From: Hydrogenophaga crocea
GTDB taxonomy: Bacteria > Pseudomonadota > Gammaproteobacteria > Burkholderiales > Burkholderiaceae_C
DNA: 64,000 bases
Reading direction: 5' to 3'
Assembly (NCBI RefSeq): GCF_011388215.1
Contig: NZ_CP049989.1
Coordinates: forward strand, 372,001-436,000
Shown: one piece after another, positions 1 to 12,207 of the stretch
Layout: every line of letters starts with the position of its first letter
Position numbering within the stretch: the first letter of the stretch is position 1
Program-made: the position numbers and the translations under genes
The notes under the pieces: generated by a model
Told to the model about the DNA's origin: nothing
Databases searched by the model: none
Seen by the model: only the letters and a program-made list of their open reading frames with translations

Positions 1-1395
<1,395 letters not shown>

Positions 1396-1439
1396 GGGCC
1401 GCATTGTCCGCGACGTCCGGACGGGCAAGGCCCGGGTGG

Positions 1440-1445
1440 GACAAT
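1440..1445 (+). promoter_or_regulatory. Candidate -10 element just before folC
   Basis: GACAAT ends 7 nt before the folC ATG. If used as a -10 box, transcription would begin at or next to the start codon, giving a leaderless or near-leaderless mRNA. The following ACAATCGC text recurs before yceD at 63612. No convincing -35 box was found. Confidence 0.3.
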
Positions 1446-1452
1446 CGCGGCC

Positions 1453-2799
1453 ATGCTGGATATCCCCGTGCCCGAACACCCGACCTCGCTGGCCGACTGG
1501 CTGGCCCACGCCGAACGCCTGCACCCCCTGGCCATCGACATGGGCCTGGAGCGCGTGCAGGCCGTGGCGCGCCGCATGGCGCTCAAGCTCGACGCCGCCG
1601 TCATCACCGTGGCCGGCACCAACGGCAAGGGCAGCACCTGCGCCATGCTCGAAAGCATCTATGGCCAGTCGGGCTACCGCACCGGCGTGTACACCTCGCC
1701 GCACCTGGTGCATTTCGAGGAGCGCTGCCGCATCGACGGTCAGCCCGTGGCCGCCGCCGAGCTCGTGCCCGCGATGGCCGAGGTGGAGGTGGCGCGCAAG
1801 GGCCAGGGCGGCGAGCCCGAGGTGAGCCTGAGCTATTTCGAGTTCACCACGCTGGCCATCCTGCGCACCATCGCGCGCGCCGGCGTCGATGTCGCCATTC
1901 TCGAAGTCGGCCTGGGCGGCCGGCTCGACGCGGTGAACATCATCGACGCCGACTGCGCCGTCATCACCAGCATCGACCTCGATCACACCGCCATCCTCGG
2001 GCCCGATCGCGAGAGCATCGGCCGCGAGAAGGCCGGCATCATGCGCACCGGGCGTCCGGTGGTGGTGAGCGATCCCATGCCGCCGGCCAGCCTGATCGAC
2101 CACGCGCGCGAGATCGACGCCGACCTGTGGCGCGTGGGCGTCGATTTCCATTTCGCGGGCGACAAGCAGCAGTGGGGCTGGGCCACGCACCCCTCGCGCG
2201 GCGGCCGGCGCTACAGCGGCCTGGCCTACCCGGCGCTGCGCGGCGCCAACCAGCTCGTGAATGCCGCGGGCGTGCTGGGCGCCATCGAGGCCCTGCGCGC
2301 GCGCCTGCCCGTGACGGCCCAGGCGGTGCGCGCCGGCCTGGCGCTGGTGGAGCTGCCGGGGCGCTTCCAGATCCTGCCGGGCACGCCCACGCTGGTGCTC
2401 GACGTGGCGCACAACCCGCACTCGGTGGCCGCGCTCACCGAGAACCTCGACGCCATGGGTTTCTACCCCTGCACGCACGCGGTGTTCGGCGCCATGGCCG
2501 ACAAGGACCTGGACGCCATGCTCGCGCGCGTCGCGCCGCTCGTGGACCGCTGGTACCTGTGCGATCTGCCGCTGCCGCGCGCCATCAAGGCCGCGGATCT
2601 GGCGCCGCGCATCCAGGCCCTGCCGGCCGGCGACCGCGCCCTCGCCGGGACCTTCGCCAGCCCCTCGCAGGCCCTGGCCGCGGCCCTGGAGGCCTCGGCC
2701 CCCGCTGATAGAATCGCGGTCTTTGGCTCGTTCCACACCGTGGGTGGCGTGCTGCAGGACGGTCTGCCGAAACGGTCGGCCAAACACCTGGGTGCCTGA
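1453..2799 (+). CDS. folC: Dihydrofolate synthase / folylpolyglutamate synthase
   Basis: Adds glutamate to dihydropteroate and extends the folate glutamate tail, using ATP; cytoplasmic. 448 residues, normal for FolC. Seen: the Mur-ligase-type P-loop AGTNGKGST at residues 54-62, the TSPHLVHFEER segment, DLDHTAILG and EKAGIMR motifs of the central domain, and DVAHNPHS in the C-terminal domain. The reading frame is open about 100 codons further upstream; ATG 1453 is chosen because it gives the usual N terminus and the upstream part lies over the divergent ArsC-like gene. The SPOR protein follows 48 nt downstream, then cvpA and purF: the common proteobacterial order folC-dedD-cvpA-purF. Confidence 0.95.
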   Translation: MLDIPVPEHPTSLADWLAHAERLHPLAIDMGLERVQAVARRMALKLDAAVITVAGTNGKGSTCAMLESIYGQSGYRTGVYTSPHLVHFEERCRIDGQPVAAAELVPAMAEVEVARKGQGGEPEVSLSYFEFTTLAILRTIARAGVDVAILEVGLGGRLDAVNIIDADCAVITSIDLDHTAILGPDRESIGREKAGIMRTGRPVVVSDPMPPASLIDHAREIDADLWRVGVDFHFAGDKQQWGWATHPSRGGRRYSGLAYPALRGANQLVNAAGVLGAIEALRARLPVTAQAVRAGLALVELPGRFQILPGTPTLVLDVAHNPHSVAALTENLDAMGFYPCTHAVFGAMADKDLDAMLARVAPLVDRWYLCDLPLPRAIKAADLAPRIQALPAGDRALAGTFASPSQALAAALEASAPADRIAVFGSFHTVGGVLQDGLPKRSAKHLGA

Positions 2800-2847
2800 G
2801 CTGGGCACCTGAGCCCGCCGCAGTACGCCCACCAGGCCCCGCGACCC

Positions 2848-3513
2848 ATGTCCAGTTCCCGCTCCGGCTCCCAGGGCAACCCCCCGTCCTCCCCCCCGCC
2901 CACCATCGAGGCCGTGCGCCGCCGCGCGCGCCACCGCCTGATCGGTGCGAGCGTGCTGGTGGCGGCCGGCGTGATCGGCTTCCCCCTGCTGTTCGACACC
3001 CAGCCGCGCCCGATCGCGGTCGACATCCCGATCGAGATCCCCGGGCGCGACACGCCGCCACCCGCCGCGCCCGCACCGGTGGCGGCAGCGCCCGTGCCTG
3101 CACCTGCGCCCACGCCGGCACCTGCCCCGTCGCCATCGCCTGCCCCCGCGCCCGCGCCCGCTCCGGTCGCGCCCCCACCGCCCCCACCGCCGCCACCGGC
3201 TCCCGCCCCGCGGCCCGCGCCGGCGCCCGCGCCCACGCCTGCTCCCGCGCCTGCTCCCAAGCCCGCGGCGGCCCCGGCCGCGGCCGAGCGCGTGGTGGTG
3301 CAGGTCGGCGCCTTCGCCGACGAGGCCCGCGCGCGCGAGGCGCGACAGAAGCTCGAGCGCGCCGGCCTCAAGACCTACACCCACGTCGCCGAGACCGCCG
3401 AAGGCCGGCGCATCCGCGTGCGCGTGGGCCCGTTCGACAACCGGGCCGAGGCCGAGAAGGCGGCCGCGCGCGTCAAGGCCCTGGGCCTGAGCGCCGCCGT
3501 GCTCACGCTCTGA
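2848..3513 (+). CDS. SPOR-domain cell-division/peptidoglycan-binding protein (DedD-like)
   Basis: A 221-residue inner-membrane protein with a periplasmic SPOR domain, which binds denuded septal peptidoglycan. Seen in order: a short cytoplasmic tail rich in Ser/Pro and Arg (1-30), one membrane helix (31-49), a long Pro/Ala linker (about 68-145) almost free of other residues, and the SPOR domain (148-221) with VQVGAFADEARA and RVRVGPFDN. The position folC-(this)-cvpA-purF is where dedD sits in E. coli, which supports the DedD assignment. The linker is a low-complexity GC tract and probably varies in length between strains. Confidence 0.85.
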   Translation: MSSSRSGSQGNPPSSPPPTIEAVRRRARHRLIGASVLVAAGVIGFPLLFDTQPRPIAVDIPIEIPGRDTPPPAAPAPVAAAPVPAPAPTPAPAPSPSPAPAPAPAPVAPPPPPPPPPAPAPRPAPAPAPTPAPAPAPKPAAAPAAAERVVVQVGAFADEARAREARQKLERAGLKTYTHVAETAEGRRIRVRVGPFDNRAEAEKAAARVKALGLSAAVLTL

Positions 3514-3529
3514 GACCGCCGGAGGCCGC

Positions 3530-4015
3530 ATGCTGCTGACCGACTGGGTGCTGCTCACGCTGCTGGCGCTGTCGGTGCTGCTCGGCCTGTGGCGCGGCCT
3601 GATGTTCGAGGTGCTCTCGGTGCTCGGCTGGGTCGCGGCGTTCCTGCTCGCGCAGGCCTGGGCCGACGAGGTCGTGCCCTGGCTGCCCATCGACGGCCTG
3701 GCCCCGCCGCTGCAGCTCGCGATCGGTTTCGCGCTCGTGTTCATCGCCATCGCCTTCGTCGGCGGTCTCGTGGCCTGGGGCGTGCAGAAGCTCGTGGCCA
3801 GCGTGGGCCTGCGCCCGGTCGACCGCGTGCTCGGCGGCGCCTTCGGGCTGGTGCGCGGCGCGGTCATCCTGCTGGCCATCGCGCTTGTGGTCACCATCAC
3901 CCAGATGCAGAACGCGCCCTGGTGGCGCGACTCGCCCACCGCCGGCCTGCTCGGCAGCACCCTGCACAGCGTCAAGCCGCTGTTGCCCGGCGCGCTCGCG
4001 CGCCACATCCCGTAA
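3530..4015 (+). CDS. cvpA: CvpA family membrane protein
   Basis: A 161-residue integral membrane protein with about four hydrophobic helices, the size and pattern of CvpA (colicin V production protein). The family is linked to envelope stress and bile-salt resistance in enterics; the molecular job is unknown. Seen: N-terminal DWVLLTLLALSVLLG, then the LRPVDRVLGGAFGLVRG segment that is the family hallmark. Starts 16 nt after the SPOR gene and ends 25 nt before purF, so it is in the same transcript. Confidence 0.88.
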   Translation: MLLTDWVLLTLLALSVLLGLWRGLMFEVLSVLGWVAAFLLAQAWADEVVPWLPIDGLAPPLQLAIGFALVFIAIAFVGGLVAWGVQKLVASVGLRPVDRVLGGAFGLVRGAVILLAIALVVTITQMQNAPWWRDSPTAGLLGSTLHSVKPLLPGALARHIP

Positions 4016-4040
4016 CCGGCCCCAACCCAAGGAAGCCATC

Positions 4041-5543
<1,503 letters not shown>

Positions 5544-5546
5544 GCG

Positions 5547-6758
5547 GTGGACGAGGCGCTGAGAAAAACCCTGCACCGCGACACGCTCGCGGTGCGCGAG
5601 GCCGTGGAGCGCTCGCCCTATGGCGAGAACTCCGAAGCCCTGTACCTCACGAGCGGCTACGTGCAGCCCTCGGCCGAGTCGGCCGCGCTGCGCTTCGCTG
5701 GCGACGAAGAGGGCTTCACCTACGGGCGCTACGGCAACCCCACCACCGCGAGCTTCGAGCAGCGCCTGGCCGCGCTCGAAGGCGCCGAGGCCTGCATGGC
5801 CACGGCCTCGGGCATGTCGGCCATCCTGCTCATGTGCCTGGGCCTGCTCAAGGCCGGCGACCACGTGGTGTGCTCGCAGTCCATGTTCGGCTCGACCATC
5901 AAGCTCATCGGCAGCGACCTCGCAAAGTTCGGCGTCGAATCGAGCTTCGTGCCGCAGACCGATGTGGCCGCGTGGAAGGCGGCGCTCAAACCGAACACGC
6001 GTCTGCTGTTCGCCGAAACGCCCACCAACCCGCTGACCGAGGTTTGCGACATCGCCGCGCTGGCCGATCTGGCCCACAACGCCGGTGCGCTGCTGTGCGT
6101 GGACAACTGCTTCGCCACGCCCGCGCTGCAGCGGCCCATCGCGCTCGGCGCCGACATCGTCATGCACTCGGGCACCAAGTACCTCGACGGCCAGGGGCGC
6201 GTGATGGCCGGTGCGCTGTGCGCCTCGCAGGAGATCGTCACGGGCAAGTTCCTGCCCATCCTCAAGAGCGCGGGCATGACGCTCGCGCCCTTCAACGCCT
6301 GGGTCATGCTCAAGGGCCTGGAAACGCTGGACATCCGCATGCGCGCGCAGAGCGCGAACGCGCTCGCGCTCGCGCAGTGGCTCGAAGCCCACCCCGCGGT
6401 GGCGCGCGTGTTCAGCCCCGGCCTGCCCAGCCACCCGCAGCACGCGCTTGCCATGCGGCAGCAGTCGGGTGTGGGCGGCGCGGTGCTGTCGTTCGAGGTC
6501 AAGGCCTCGAGCCCCGAGCAGGCCCGTGCGCGCGCCTTCCACGTGCTCGACGCGCTGCGCGTGCTCTCGCTGTCCACCAACCTCGGCGACACCAAGACCC
6601 TGTGCGCGCACCCCGCGAGCACCTCGCACGGCCGCCTCACCGAAGCGCAACGCCAGGCCGCGGGCGTGGGCCAGGGCCTGGTCCGCGTCGCCGTGGGCCT
6701 CGAACACATCACCGACATCCAGGCCGACCTGGCCCGGGGTCTCGACACGCTCCCATGA
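5547..6758 (+). CDS. metZ: O-succinylhomoserine sulfhydrylase
   Basis: A PLP enzyme that makes homocysteine directly from O-succinylhomoserine and sulfide (direct sulfhydrylation route of methionine synthesis). 403 residues. Seen: the Cys/Met-metabolism PLP family text with [22 protein letters not shown], and the PLP lysine (about Lys211) in [16 protein letters not shown], typical of MetZ. Start is GTG: it gives the expected N terminus and has GGAGG at 5535-5539, 7 nt upstream, inside the end of purF. Its stop overlaps the gltX start (ATGA), so metZ and gltX are probably coupled in translation. Confidence 0.92.
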   Translation: MDEALRKTLHRDTLAVREAVERSPYGENSEALYLTSGYVQPSAESAALRFAGDEEGFTYGRYGNPTTASFEQRLAALEGAEACMATASGMSAILLMCLGLLKAGDHVVCSQSMFGSTIKLIGSDLAKFGVESSFVPQTDVAAWKAALKPNTRLLFAETPTNPLTEVCDIAALADLAHNAGALLCVDNCFATPALQRPIALGADIVMHSGTKYLDGQGRVMAGALCASQEIVTGKFLPILKSAGMTLAPFNAWVMLKGLETLDIRMRAQSANALALAQWLEAHPAVARVFSPGLPSHPQHALAMRQQSGVGGAVLSFEVKASSPEQARARAFHVLDALRVLSLSTNLGDTKTLCAHPASTSHGRLTEAQRQAAGVGQGLVRVAVGLEHITDIQADLARGLDTLP

Positions 6759-8137
6759 AAGTCCGCACCCGTTTCGCGCCGTCGCCGACCGGCTTCATCC
6801 ACCTCGGCAACATCCGCTCGGCCCTGTACCCCTGGGCCTTCGCGCGCTCGCAGCAGGGCGACTTCATCCTGCGCATCGAAGACACCGACCTCGAGCGCTC
6901 GTCGCAGGCCGCGGTCGACGTGATCCTCGAGGGCATGGCCTGGCTGGGCCTCAACCCCGACGAAGGCCCGTTCTACCAAATGCAGCGCATGGACCGCTAC
7001 AAGGCGGTGCTGGCCGAGATGCAGGCGCAAGGCCTGGTCTACCCCTGCTACATGAGCGTGGAAGAACTCGACGCGCTGCGCGAACGCCAGATGGCCGCCA
7101 AGCAGAAGCCGCGCTACGACGGCACCTGGCGCCCTGAGCCCGGCAAGGTGCTGCCGCCCGTGCCCGATGGCGTGAAGCCCGTGCTGCGCTTCAAGAACCC
7201 GCAGGGCGGCGTGGTGGCCTGGGACGACAAGGTCAAGGGCCGCATCGAGATCCGCAACGACGAGCTCGACGACCTCGTGATCGCGCGCCCCGACGGCACG
7301 CCCACCTACAACTTCTGCGTGGTGGTCGACGACATCGACATGGCGATCACGCACGTGATCCGCGGCGACGACCACGTGAACAACACGCCGCGCCAGATCA
7401 ACATCTTCCGCGCGCTCGGCAAGGAGCCGCCGGTGTACGCGCACCTGCCCACCGTGCTCAACGAGCAGGGCGAGAAGATGAGCAAGCGCAACGGCGCCAA
7501 GCCCGTCACGCAGTACCGCGACGAAGGCTATCTGCCCGACGCCATGGTGAACTACCTGGCGCGCCTGGGCTGGAGCCACGGCGACGACGAGATCTTCAGC
7601 CGCGCGCAATTCCTCGAGTGGTTCGATCTCGACCACCTGGGCCGCAGCGCCGCGCAGTTCGACGAAGCCAAGCTGCGCTGGGTCAACGCGCAACACCTCA
7701 AGGCCATGGCCGACGATGCGCTCGCGCCGCTGGTGGCCGAGCAACTGGCCAAGCGCGGCCTGCAGGCCGACGGGCGCCTGCCCCGCATCTGCGCGCTGTT
7801 CAAAGACCGTTGCGAGACCACGGTGGCGCTCGCGAACTGGGCCGCAGCCTTCTATGCCGACGTGACACCCAACGCCGACGAGTTCGCCCAGCACGTGACC
7901 GACGCGGTGAAGCCCGCGGTGGCCGCGCTCGCCGCGGCGCTGAAAGAGGTGGCCTGGGAGAAGGCCTCGATCGCCGCCGCGCTCAAGCAGGTGCTGGCCG
8001 CGCATGGCATGAAGATGCCGCAGCTGGCCATGCCGGTGCGTGTGCTGGTGATGGGCACGGCGCAGACGCCGTCGCTCGACGCGGTGCTCGAACTGCATTC
8101 GCGTGAAGAGATTCTCAAGCGACTTGGAAAAGTCTGA
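6755..8137 (+). CDS. gltX: Glutamyl-tRNA synthetase
   Basis: Charges tRNA-Glu; cytoplasmic class I synthetase. 460 residues. Seen: the HIGH-type signature [11 protein letters not shown] (HLGN at 16-19), [10 protein letters not shown] of the Rossmann insert, and KMSKR at 241-245. ATG 6755 overlaps the metZ stop by 4 bp (ATGA). A tRNA-Glu gene lies only 240 bp downstream, together with tRNA-Ala and tRNA-Asp. The C-terminal end carries the promoter for that tRNA cluster (-35 at 8124). Confidence 0.97.
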   Translation: MKVRTRFAPSPTGFIHLGNIRSALYPWAFARSQQGDFILRIEDTDLERSSQAAVDVILEGMAWLGLNPDEGPFYQMQRMDRYKAVLAEMQAQGLVYPCYMSVEELDALRERQMAAKQKPRYDGTWRPEPGKVLPPVPDGVKPVLRFKNPQGGVVAWDDKVKGRIEIRNDELDDLVIARPDGTPTYNFCVVVDDIDMAITHVIRGDDHVNNTPRQINIFRALGKEPPVYAHLPTVLNEQGEKMSKRNGAKPVTQYRDEGYLPDAMVNYLARLGWSHGDDEIFSRAQFLEWFDLDHLGRSAAQFDEAKLRWVNAQHLKAMADDALAPLVAEQLAKRGLQADGRLPRICALFKDRCETTVALANWAAAFYADVTPNADEFAQHVTDAVKPAVAALAAALKEVAWEKASIAAALKQVLAAHGMKMPQLAMPVRVLVMGTAQTPSLDAVLELHSREEILKRLGKV

Positions 8138-8153
8138 ATTTCTGCCATATAAT
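8124..8153 (+). promoter_or_regulatory. Sigma-70 promoter of the tRNA cluster
   Basis: TTGGAA (8124-8129), 18-nt spacer, TATAAT (8148-8153): a consensus -10 and good -35. It overlaps the 3' end of gltX. The -10 is followed by GCGAGGC, a GC-rich discriminator of the kind found on stable-RNA promoters under stringent control (known principle; inferred here). Confidence 0.75.
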
Positions 8154-8213
8154 GCGAGGCTCGCTGCAACGCACTTTGAACAACAGTGACAAGTGCCGAG
8201 CAGTGAACCCTGT

Positions 8214-8289
<76 letters not shown>

Positions 8290-8345
8290 CAGATTCGAAG
8301 TCGCGCATGGTGGCGACAGCAGGAAAAAACAGGTTCTGCTGCTGA

Positions 8346-8351
8346 TACAAT
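8346..8351 (+). promoter_or_regulatory. Candidate second -10 element, before tRNA-Glu
   Basis: TACAAT followed by GCGAGGC, the same discriminator that follows the first tRNA promoter's -10 at 8148. This suggests a second internal start for tRNA-Glu and tRNA-Asp. No clear -35 at the right distance, so confidence is modest. Confidence 0.45.
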
Positions 8352-8373
8352 GCGAGGCTTCCGTCCAGGTTAT

Positions 8374-8449
8374 GACCCTATCGTCTAGAGGCCTAGGACA
8401 TCACCCTTTCACGGTGAGTACCGGGGTTCGAATCCCCGTAGGGTCGCCA
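8374..8449 (+). tRNA. tRNA-Glu (anticodon TTC)
   Basis: Full cloverleaf with encoded CCA (8447-8449). Acceptor GACCCTA pairs with TAGGGTC. Anticodon stem TCACC/GGTGA encloses CTTTCAC, giving TTC. T-arm CCGGGGTTCGAATCCCCG. Lies close to gltX, whose product charges it. Confidence 0.96.
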
Positions 8450-8516
8450 AACAAGCCGCAAGGCAAGTAGGCACAAGTCGTGGCACTTGGTTCGCAAGAA
8501 CGAAAGCCGCCTGCCA

Positions 8517-8593
8517 GGAGTGGTAGTTCAGTTGGTTAGAATACCGGCCTGTCACGCCGGGGGTCGCGGGTTCGAGCCCCGTCCACTCCGCCA
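8517..8593 (+). tRNA. tRNA-Asp (anticodon GTC)
   Basis: Full cloverleaf with encoded CCA (8591-8593). Acceptor GGAGTGG pairs with CCACTCC, discriminator G. Anticodon loop CTGTCAC gives GTC. Last gene of the cluster, followed 9 nt later by a strong terminator. Confidence 0.96.
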
Positions 8594-8602
8594 GATGATT
8601 CG

Positions 8603-8636
8603 AACGGCACCATGAGCAATCATGGTGCCGTTTTTC
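8603..8636 (+). terminator. Rho-independent terminator of the tRNA cluster
   Basis: Perfect 13-bp stem (8603-8615 with 8620-8632), loop GCAA, and a run of T from 8631. It directly follows tRNA-Asp and ends the plus-strand transcript before the convergent DUF1345 gene. Confidence 0.93.
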
Positions 8637-8675
8637 TTTGGCGTTGCCAGCGCCGTGGTTCGCGCGGGGCGTCGT

Positions 8676-9347
8676 TCAGGTCAGGCTGGCGCCGATGTTG
8701 ATCAAGAGCGCGAGCACGGTGGTGTTGAACAGGAAGGCCAGGATGCAGTGCACCGTGCCGATCTTGCGCAAGGCGCTCGATGCAAACGCCACATCGGCCG
8801 TCTGCCCCGAGGTGCCGATCACGGCCGAGAAGTAGAAGAAGTCGCTGTAGACCGGCTGCGCCTCGCCGGGGAATTGCAGCGGTGGCGGCTGCTTGCGCGA
8901 GAGGGCCGCGTAGTGGTCGTGCGCGTAGTGCAGCGCGAACATCACCTGGATGAAGGCCCACGACGACAGCACCGTCACGCCGGCGAGTGCGATGTGCGCG
9001 AGCTTGGCGGCGCCGTGCATGTCCTTGGCGAGGCTGAGCTGCCCGGCAACCGCCACCAGGCTGGCGATGCCGGCCACCACGACCAGCCCCAGGATCGTGA
9101 AGCGTCCTTCGTCTTCCTGCAGCGCCCGGCGGCGCATGTGCTGCTCGGTGGAGCGCGCCATCATGAGCGAGCTGAGCGCCACGTAGAGCAGCGTCCCAGC
9201 GTTCCAGCCGATGAGCGCACGCGTCACGGCGTGGTCGGTGATGGCATGGGGCAGGGCCAGCGCCACCGCCACACCCACGACCGCGGCCGCGAACAGGCGG
9301 GGCCGGGCGTGCACCTGGCGAACGATGCGCAGACCTTGCAGGTTCAT
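8676..9347 (-). CDS. DUF1345 family membrane protein
   Basis: A 223-residue integral membrane protein with about four to five hydrophobic segments, matching DUF1345 in size and in the segments ITDHAVTRALIGWNAG, LHYAHDHY and YSDFFYFSAVIGTSGQTADV. Function unknown; members resemble the pore part of small ion channels only loosely. ATG 9347 is the first usable start after the amaB-like stop, 11 nt away, so it is the last gene of the apparent six-gene operon running from 15976. Why it belongs to that operon is not shown by the sequence. Confidence 0.8.
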   Translation of the reverse strand: MNLQGLRIVRQVHARPRLFAAAVVGVAVALALPHAITDHAVTRALIGWNAGTLLYVALSSLMMARSTEQHMRRRALQEDEGRFTILGLVVVAGIASLVAVAGQLSLAKDMHGAAKLAHIALAGVTVLSSWAFIQVMFALHYAHDHYAALSRKQPPPLQFPGEAQPVYSDFFYFSAVIGTSGQTADVAFASSALRKIGTVHCILAFLFNTTVLALLINIGASLT

Positions 9348-9358
9348 GGGCAGCCTCG

Positions 9359-10870
9359 TCACACCTCGAACTTCACCCCTTGCGCCAGCGGCAGCGCGCG
9401 CGAGAAGTTGATGGTATTGGTGGCGCGGCGCATGTAGGCCTTCCAGGCGTCCGAGCCCGACTCGCGGCCGCCGCCCGTTTCTTTCTCGCCGCCAAAGGCT
9501 CCGCCGATCTCGGCGCCCGAGGTGCCGATGTTCACATTGGCGATGCCGCAATCCGAGCCGCTCGCCGACAGGAACAGCTCGGTCTCGCGCAGGTCGTTGC
9601 TGAAGATGGCCGAAGACAGGCCTTGCGGCACACCGTTCTGCAGCGCGATCGCCTCGTGCAGTTCGTCGTAGGTCAGCACGTAGAGGATGGGCGCGAAGGT
9701 TTCGTGGCACACGGTGGCGGTCTGCGCCGGCATCTCGACGATCGCGGGCCGCACGTAGAAGCCTTGGGGAAAGCGCTCCTGCAGCACGCGCTCGCCGCCC
9801 GTGACCACGCCACCTTCGGTGGCCGCGGCCGCGAGCGCGCGCTGCATGGCCTCGAAGCCGGCCTGGTCGATCAGCGGGCCCACGAGCGTGCTCTCGTCGA
9901 GGGGGCTGCCGATGGGCAGGCCCGCAAAGGCCTTCTTCAGGCGCGCGACCAGCGCGTCGCGCACGCTGCGGTGCACGATGAGCCGGCGCGTGGTGGTGCA
10001 GCGCTGGCCCGCGGTGCCCGCGGCCGCGAAGGCAATGCCGCGAACGGCCAGGTCGAGGTCGGCGCTGGGCGTGACGATCACCGCGTTGTTGCCGCCCAGT
10101 TCGAGCAGCGAGCGGCCGAAGCGCTGCGCCACGCGCGGGCCCACCTCGCGGCCCATGCGCGTGCTGCCCGTGGCCGAGACCAGCGCCACGCGCGGGTGGT
10201 CCACCAGGGCTTCACCGGCGTCGCGCAGGCCCACGACGACCTGGTTCAGGTTCGCGGGGGCCTGCTCGCCGAAGCGGCGCAGCGCGCGTTCGAACAGGGC
10301 CTGGCAGGCCAGTGCACACAGCGGCGTTTTTTCCGACGGCTTCCACACCACGGCGTTGCCGCAGACCAGGGCGAGCGCGGCGTTCCACGACCACACTGCC
10401 ACCGGGAAGTTGAAGGCGGTGATCACGCCCACCACGCCCAGCGGGTGCCAGGTCTCCATCATGCGGTGGCCGGGTCGTTCGGACGCGATGGTGAGGCCGT
10501 GCAGCTGGCGCGACAGGCCGACCGCGAAGTCGCAGATGTCGATCATCTCCTGCACCTCGCCCAGGCCTTCGGTGCGGATCTTGCCGGCCTCGATGGACAC
10601 GAGCCGGCCCAGCGGCGCCTTGGCCGCGCGCAGCTCTTCGGCGAGCAGGCGCACGAGCTCGCCGCGGCGCGGCGCGGGCACCTCGCGCCATTGCAGGAAG
10701 GCCTGCTGCGCCGCGTCCACGCGCGCGTTCACCTCGGCGGGCGAGAGCGGCGCGAGCTGCGCAAGCGGCGAGCCGTCGATGGGCGTGCGCACCCCCAGGC
10801 TGCCGGTGGCCGGCAGGGTGAGGCCGAGTTCGGCGAGCAGGGACGGGAGTTGGTCGGCGATGGCGGGCAT
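9359..10870 (-). CDS. amaB: Aldehyde dehydrogenase, AmaB-like (piperidine-6-carboxylate / aminoadipate semialdehyde)
   Basis: NAD-dependent aldehyde dehydrogenase of the ALDH7 (antiquitin) branch, 503 residues. In Pseudomonas putida AmaB oxidises piperideine-6-carboxylate (open form aminoadipate semialdehyde) to 2-aminoadipate in lysine breakdown. Seen: Asn154 in TAFNFP, Glu257 in LELGGNN and the catalytic Cys291 in GQRCTTTRRL. The GTSGAEIGGAFGGEKETGGGR end motif is typical of this branch. It follows the amaA-like oxidase by 32 nt, the same pair as amaA-amaB, which makes the substrate call stronger than sequence alone would. Start ATG 10870; the open frame extends upstream but only over amaA. 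Confidence 0.85.
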   Translation of the reverse strand: MPAIADQLPSLLAELGLTLPATGSLGVRTPIDGSPLAQLAPLSPAEVNARVDAAQQAFLQWREVPAPRRGELVRLLAEELRAAKAPLGRLVSIEAGKIRTEGLGEVQEMIDICDFAVGLSRQLHGLTIASERPGHRMMETWHPLGVVGVITAFNFPVAVWSWNAALALVCGNAVVWKPSEKTPLCALACQALFERALRRFGEQAPANLNQVVVGLRDAGEALVDHPRVALVSATGSTRMGREVGPRVAQRFGRSLLELGGNNAVIVTPSADLDLAVRGIAFAAAGTAGQRCTTTRRLIVHRSVRDALVARLKKAFAGLPIGSPLDESTLVGPLIDQAGFEAMQRALAAAATEGGVVTGGERVLQERFPQGFYVRPAIVEMPAQTATVCHETFAPILYVLTYDELHEAIALQNGVPQGLSSAIFSNDLRETELFLSASGSDCGIANVNIGTSGAEIGGAFGGEKETGGGRESGSDAWKAYMRRATNTINFSRALPLAQGVKFEV

Positions 10871-10902
10871 GGCGTGGGCTCTCGGGTGGCGGTTGGAAAA
10901 GC

Positions 10903-12192
10903 TCAGAAGCGGGCCTGCGCCGCGTGCACCAGCAGCGCGCCGACTTCGTAGCCCATCTCGCGCAGCGCCTTGAAGGCGGCGGGTGTGGGCTCGGTCAGGG
11001 GCAGCGGCAGGTCGTCGATGCGGCACCGCCCCAGCGCGAGTTGGGCGAGTGCGCGGCCGAACACCGTGCCCGGCGCGATGCCGCGGCCGTTGTAGCCGCT
11101 GATGGACACCGTGTTGCGCGCGAGCAGGTGCAGGCGCGGCAGGGCGTTCGCGGTCATGCCGATCTGGCCGTACCAGGCGTGTTCGAAGGCCACGCGGCCC
11201 AGCGCGGGGAACAGCCGCGCGAGCGCGCGGCGGCCCCAGTCGCCGTGCACCGCGGTGCCCGGGCCGCGCAGCGCGCCCACGCTGCCGAACACCAGGCGGC
11301 CTTGCGCGTCGAGGCGGAACGAGCTGAGCACGTCGGGCGTGTCCCAGGCGCCTTGCTGGCCGGGCAGGATGCGCGCGCGCAGGGCCGCGGGCAGGGGCGC
11401 GGTGGCGAGGTTGAAGTACGGAAAGCGCACCAGCTCTTCCTGCAGCGCGGGCCAGAGGCGGTCGGTGTAGGCGTTGGTGGCCACGATGACCCAGGCCGCG
11501 TTCACGCTGCCGTGGGGCGTGTGCAGGGTCCAGTGGCCGTGGTGGTCGTCCACGGCGGTCACGGGGCTGTGCGTGTGCAGCGCGGCGCCCGCGCGCACCG
11601 CGGCGTGCGCGAGGCCGCGCGCATAGGCCAGCGGCTGGATGGTGCCGGCGCGGCGGTCGAGCAGGCCGCCGGTGTAGGCGCGCGAGCCCGTGGCCTCGGC
11701 GATGGCGTCGGCATCGAGCAGGTCCACGGGCGCGCCGCGCGCCTGCCATTGGCGGTGGCGTTCGCGCAGGTTGCGCAGCCCGCTCGCACCCACCGCGCAG
11801 TGCAGGGTGCCGCGGCGCACGGCCTCGCAGGCCAGGCCATGGCGCTCGACCAGCCCGTACACCAGCGACGGCCCCTCGCCCAGCGCGTCGAGCAGGCGCT
11901 GGCCGTGCGGCTCACCGAGCGCCTGGGGCAGGGCGTCGGGCATGACCCACATGCCCGCGTTCACCAGCCCCACGTTGCGCCCCGAGCCGCCAAAGCCCAC
12001 GTGCTGCGACTCGAGCACTGCCACGCGCGCGCCGGCTTCGGCCGCGTGCAGTGCGGCCGACAGGCCGGTGTAGCCCGCGCCGACGATGGCGATGTCCACG
12101 GCCACGCCCTGCGCCTGCAGCGGCGCGGTCTCGGGCGCCGGCAGGGCCGTGGCCTCCCAGAGGCCGTGGTTGGAAACGGGGGCGGCGGGCAT
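10903..12192 (-). CDS. amaA: FAD-dependent oxidoreductase, AmaA-like (L-pipecolate oxidase)
   Basis: DAO-family flavoprotein, 429 residues. Seen: the FAD Rossmann motif VGAGYTGLSAA with glycines at 38, 40 and 43, ESQHVGFGGSGRNVG in the N-terminal half, and GYNGRGIAPGTVFGR near the C terminus, which closes the FAD site. AmaA of P. putida oxidises L-pipecolate to piperideine-6-carboxylate, the substrate of AmaB; the adjacent amaB-like gene supports the same role. Related oxidases (glycine/D-amino acid, putrescine) cannot be excluded from sequence. Gap to the upstream ornithine-cyclodeaminase-like gene is 15 nt. Confidence 0.78.
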   Translation of the reverse strand: MPAAPVSNHGLWEATALPAPETAPLQAQGVAVDIAIVGAGYTGLSAALHAAEAGARVAVLESQHVGFGGSGRNVGLVNAGMWVMPDALPQALGEPHGQRLLDALGEGPSLVYGLVERHGLACEAVRRGTLHCAVGASGLRNLRERHRQWQARGAPVDLLDADAIAEATGSRAYTGGLLDRRAGTIQPLAYARGLAHAAVRAGAALHTHSPVTAVDDHHGHWTLHTPHGSVNAAWVIVATNAYTDRLWPALQEELVRFPYFNLATAPLPAALRARILPGQQGAWDTPDVLSSFRLDAQGRLVFGSVGALRGPGTAVHGDWGRRALARLFPALGRVAFEHAWYGQIGMTANALPRLHLLARNTVSISGYNGRGIAPGTVFGRALAQLALGRCRIDDLPLPLTEPTPAAFKALREMGYEVGALLVHAAQARF

Positions 12193-12207
12193 GGCGCGTG
12201 TTTGCCC

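Noticed and set aside
3060..3290. Pro/Ala tandem-like repeats in the SPOR gene as a possible minisatellite
   Set aside because: The codons vary and the protein linker type is usual for SPOR proteins; no exact repeat unit.
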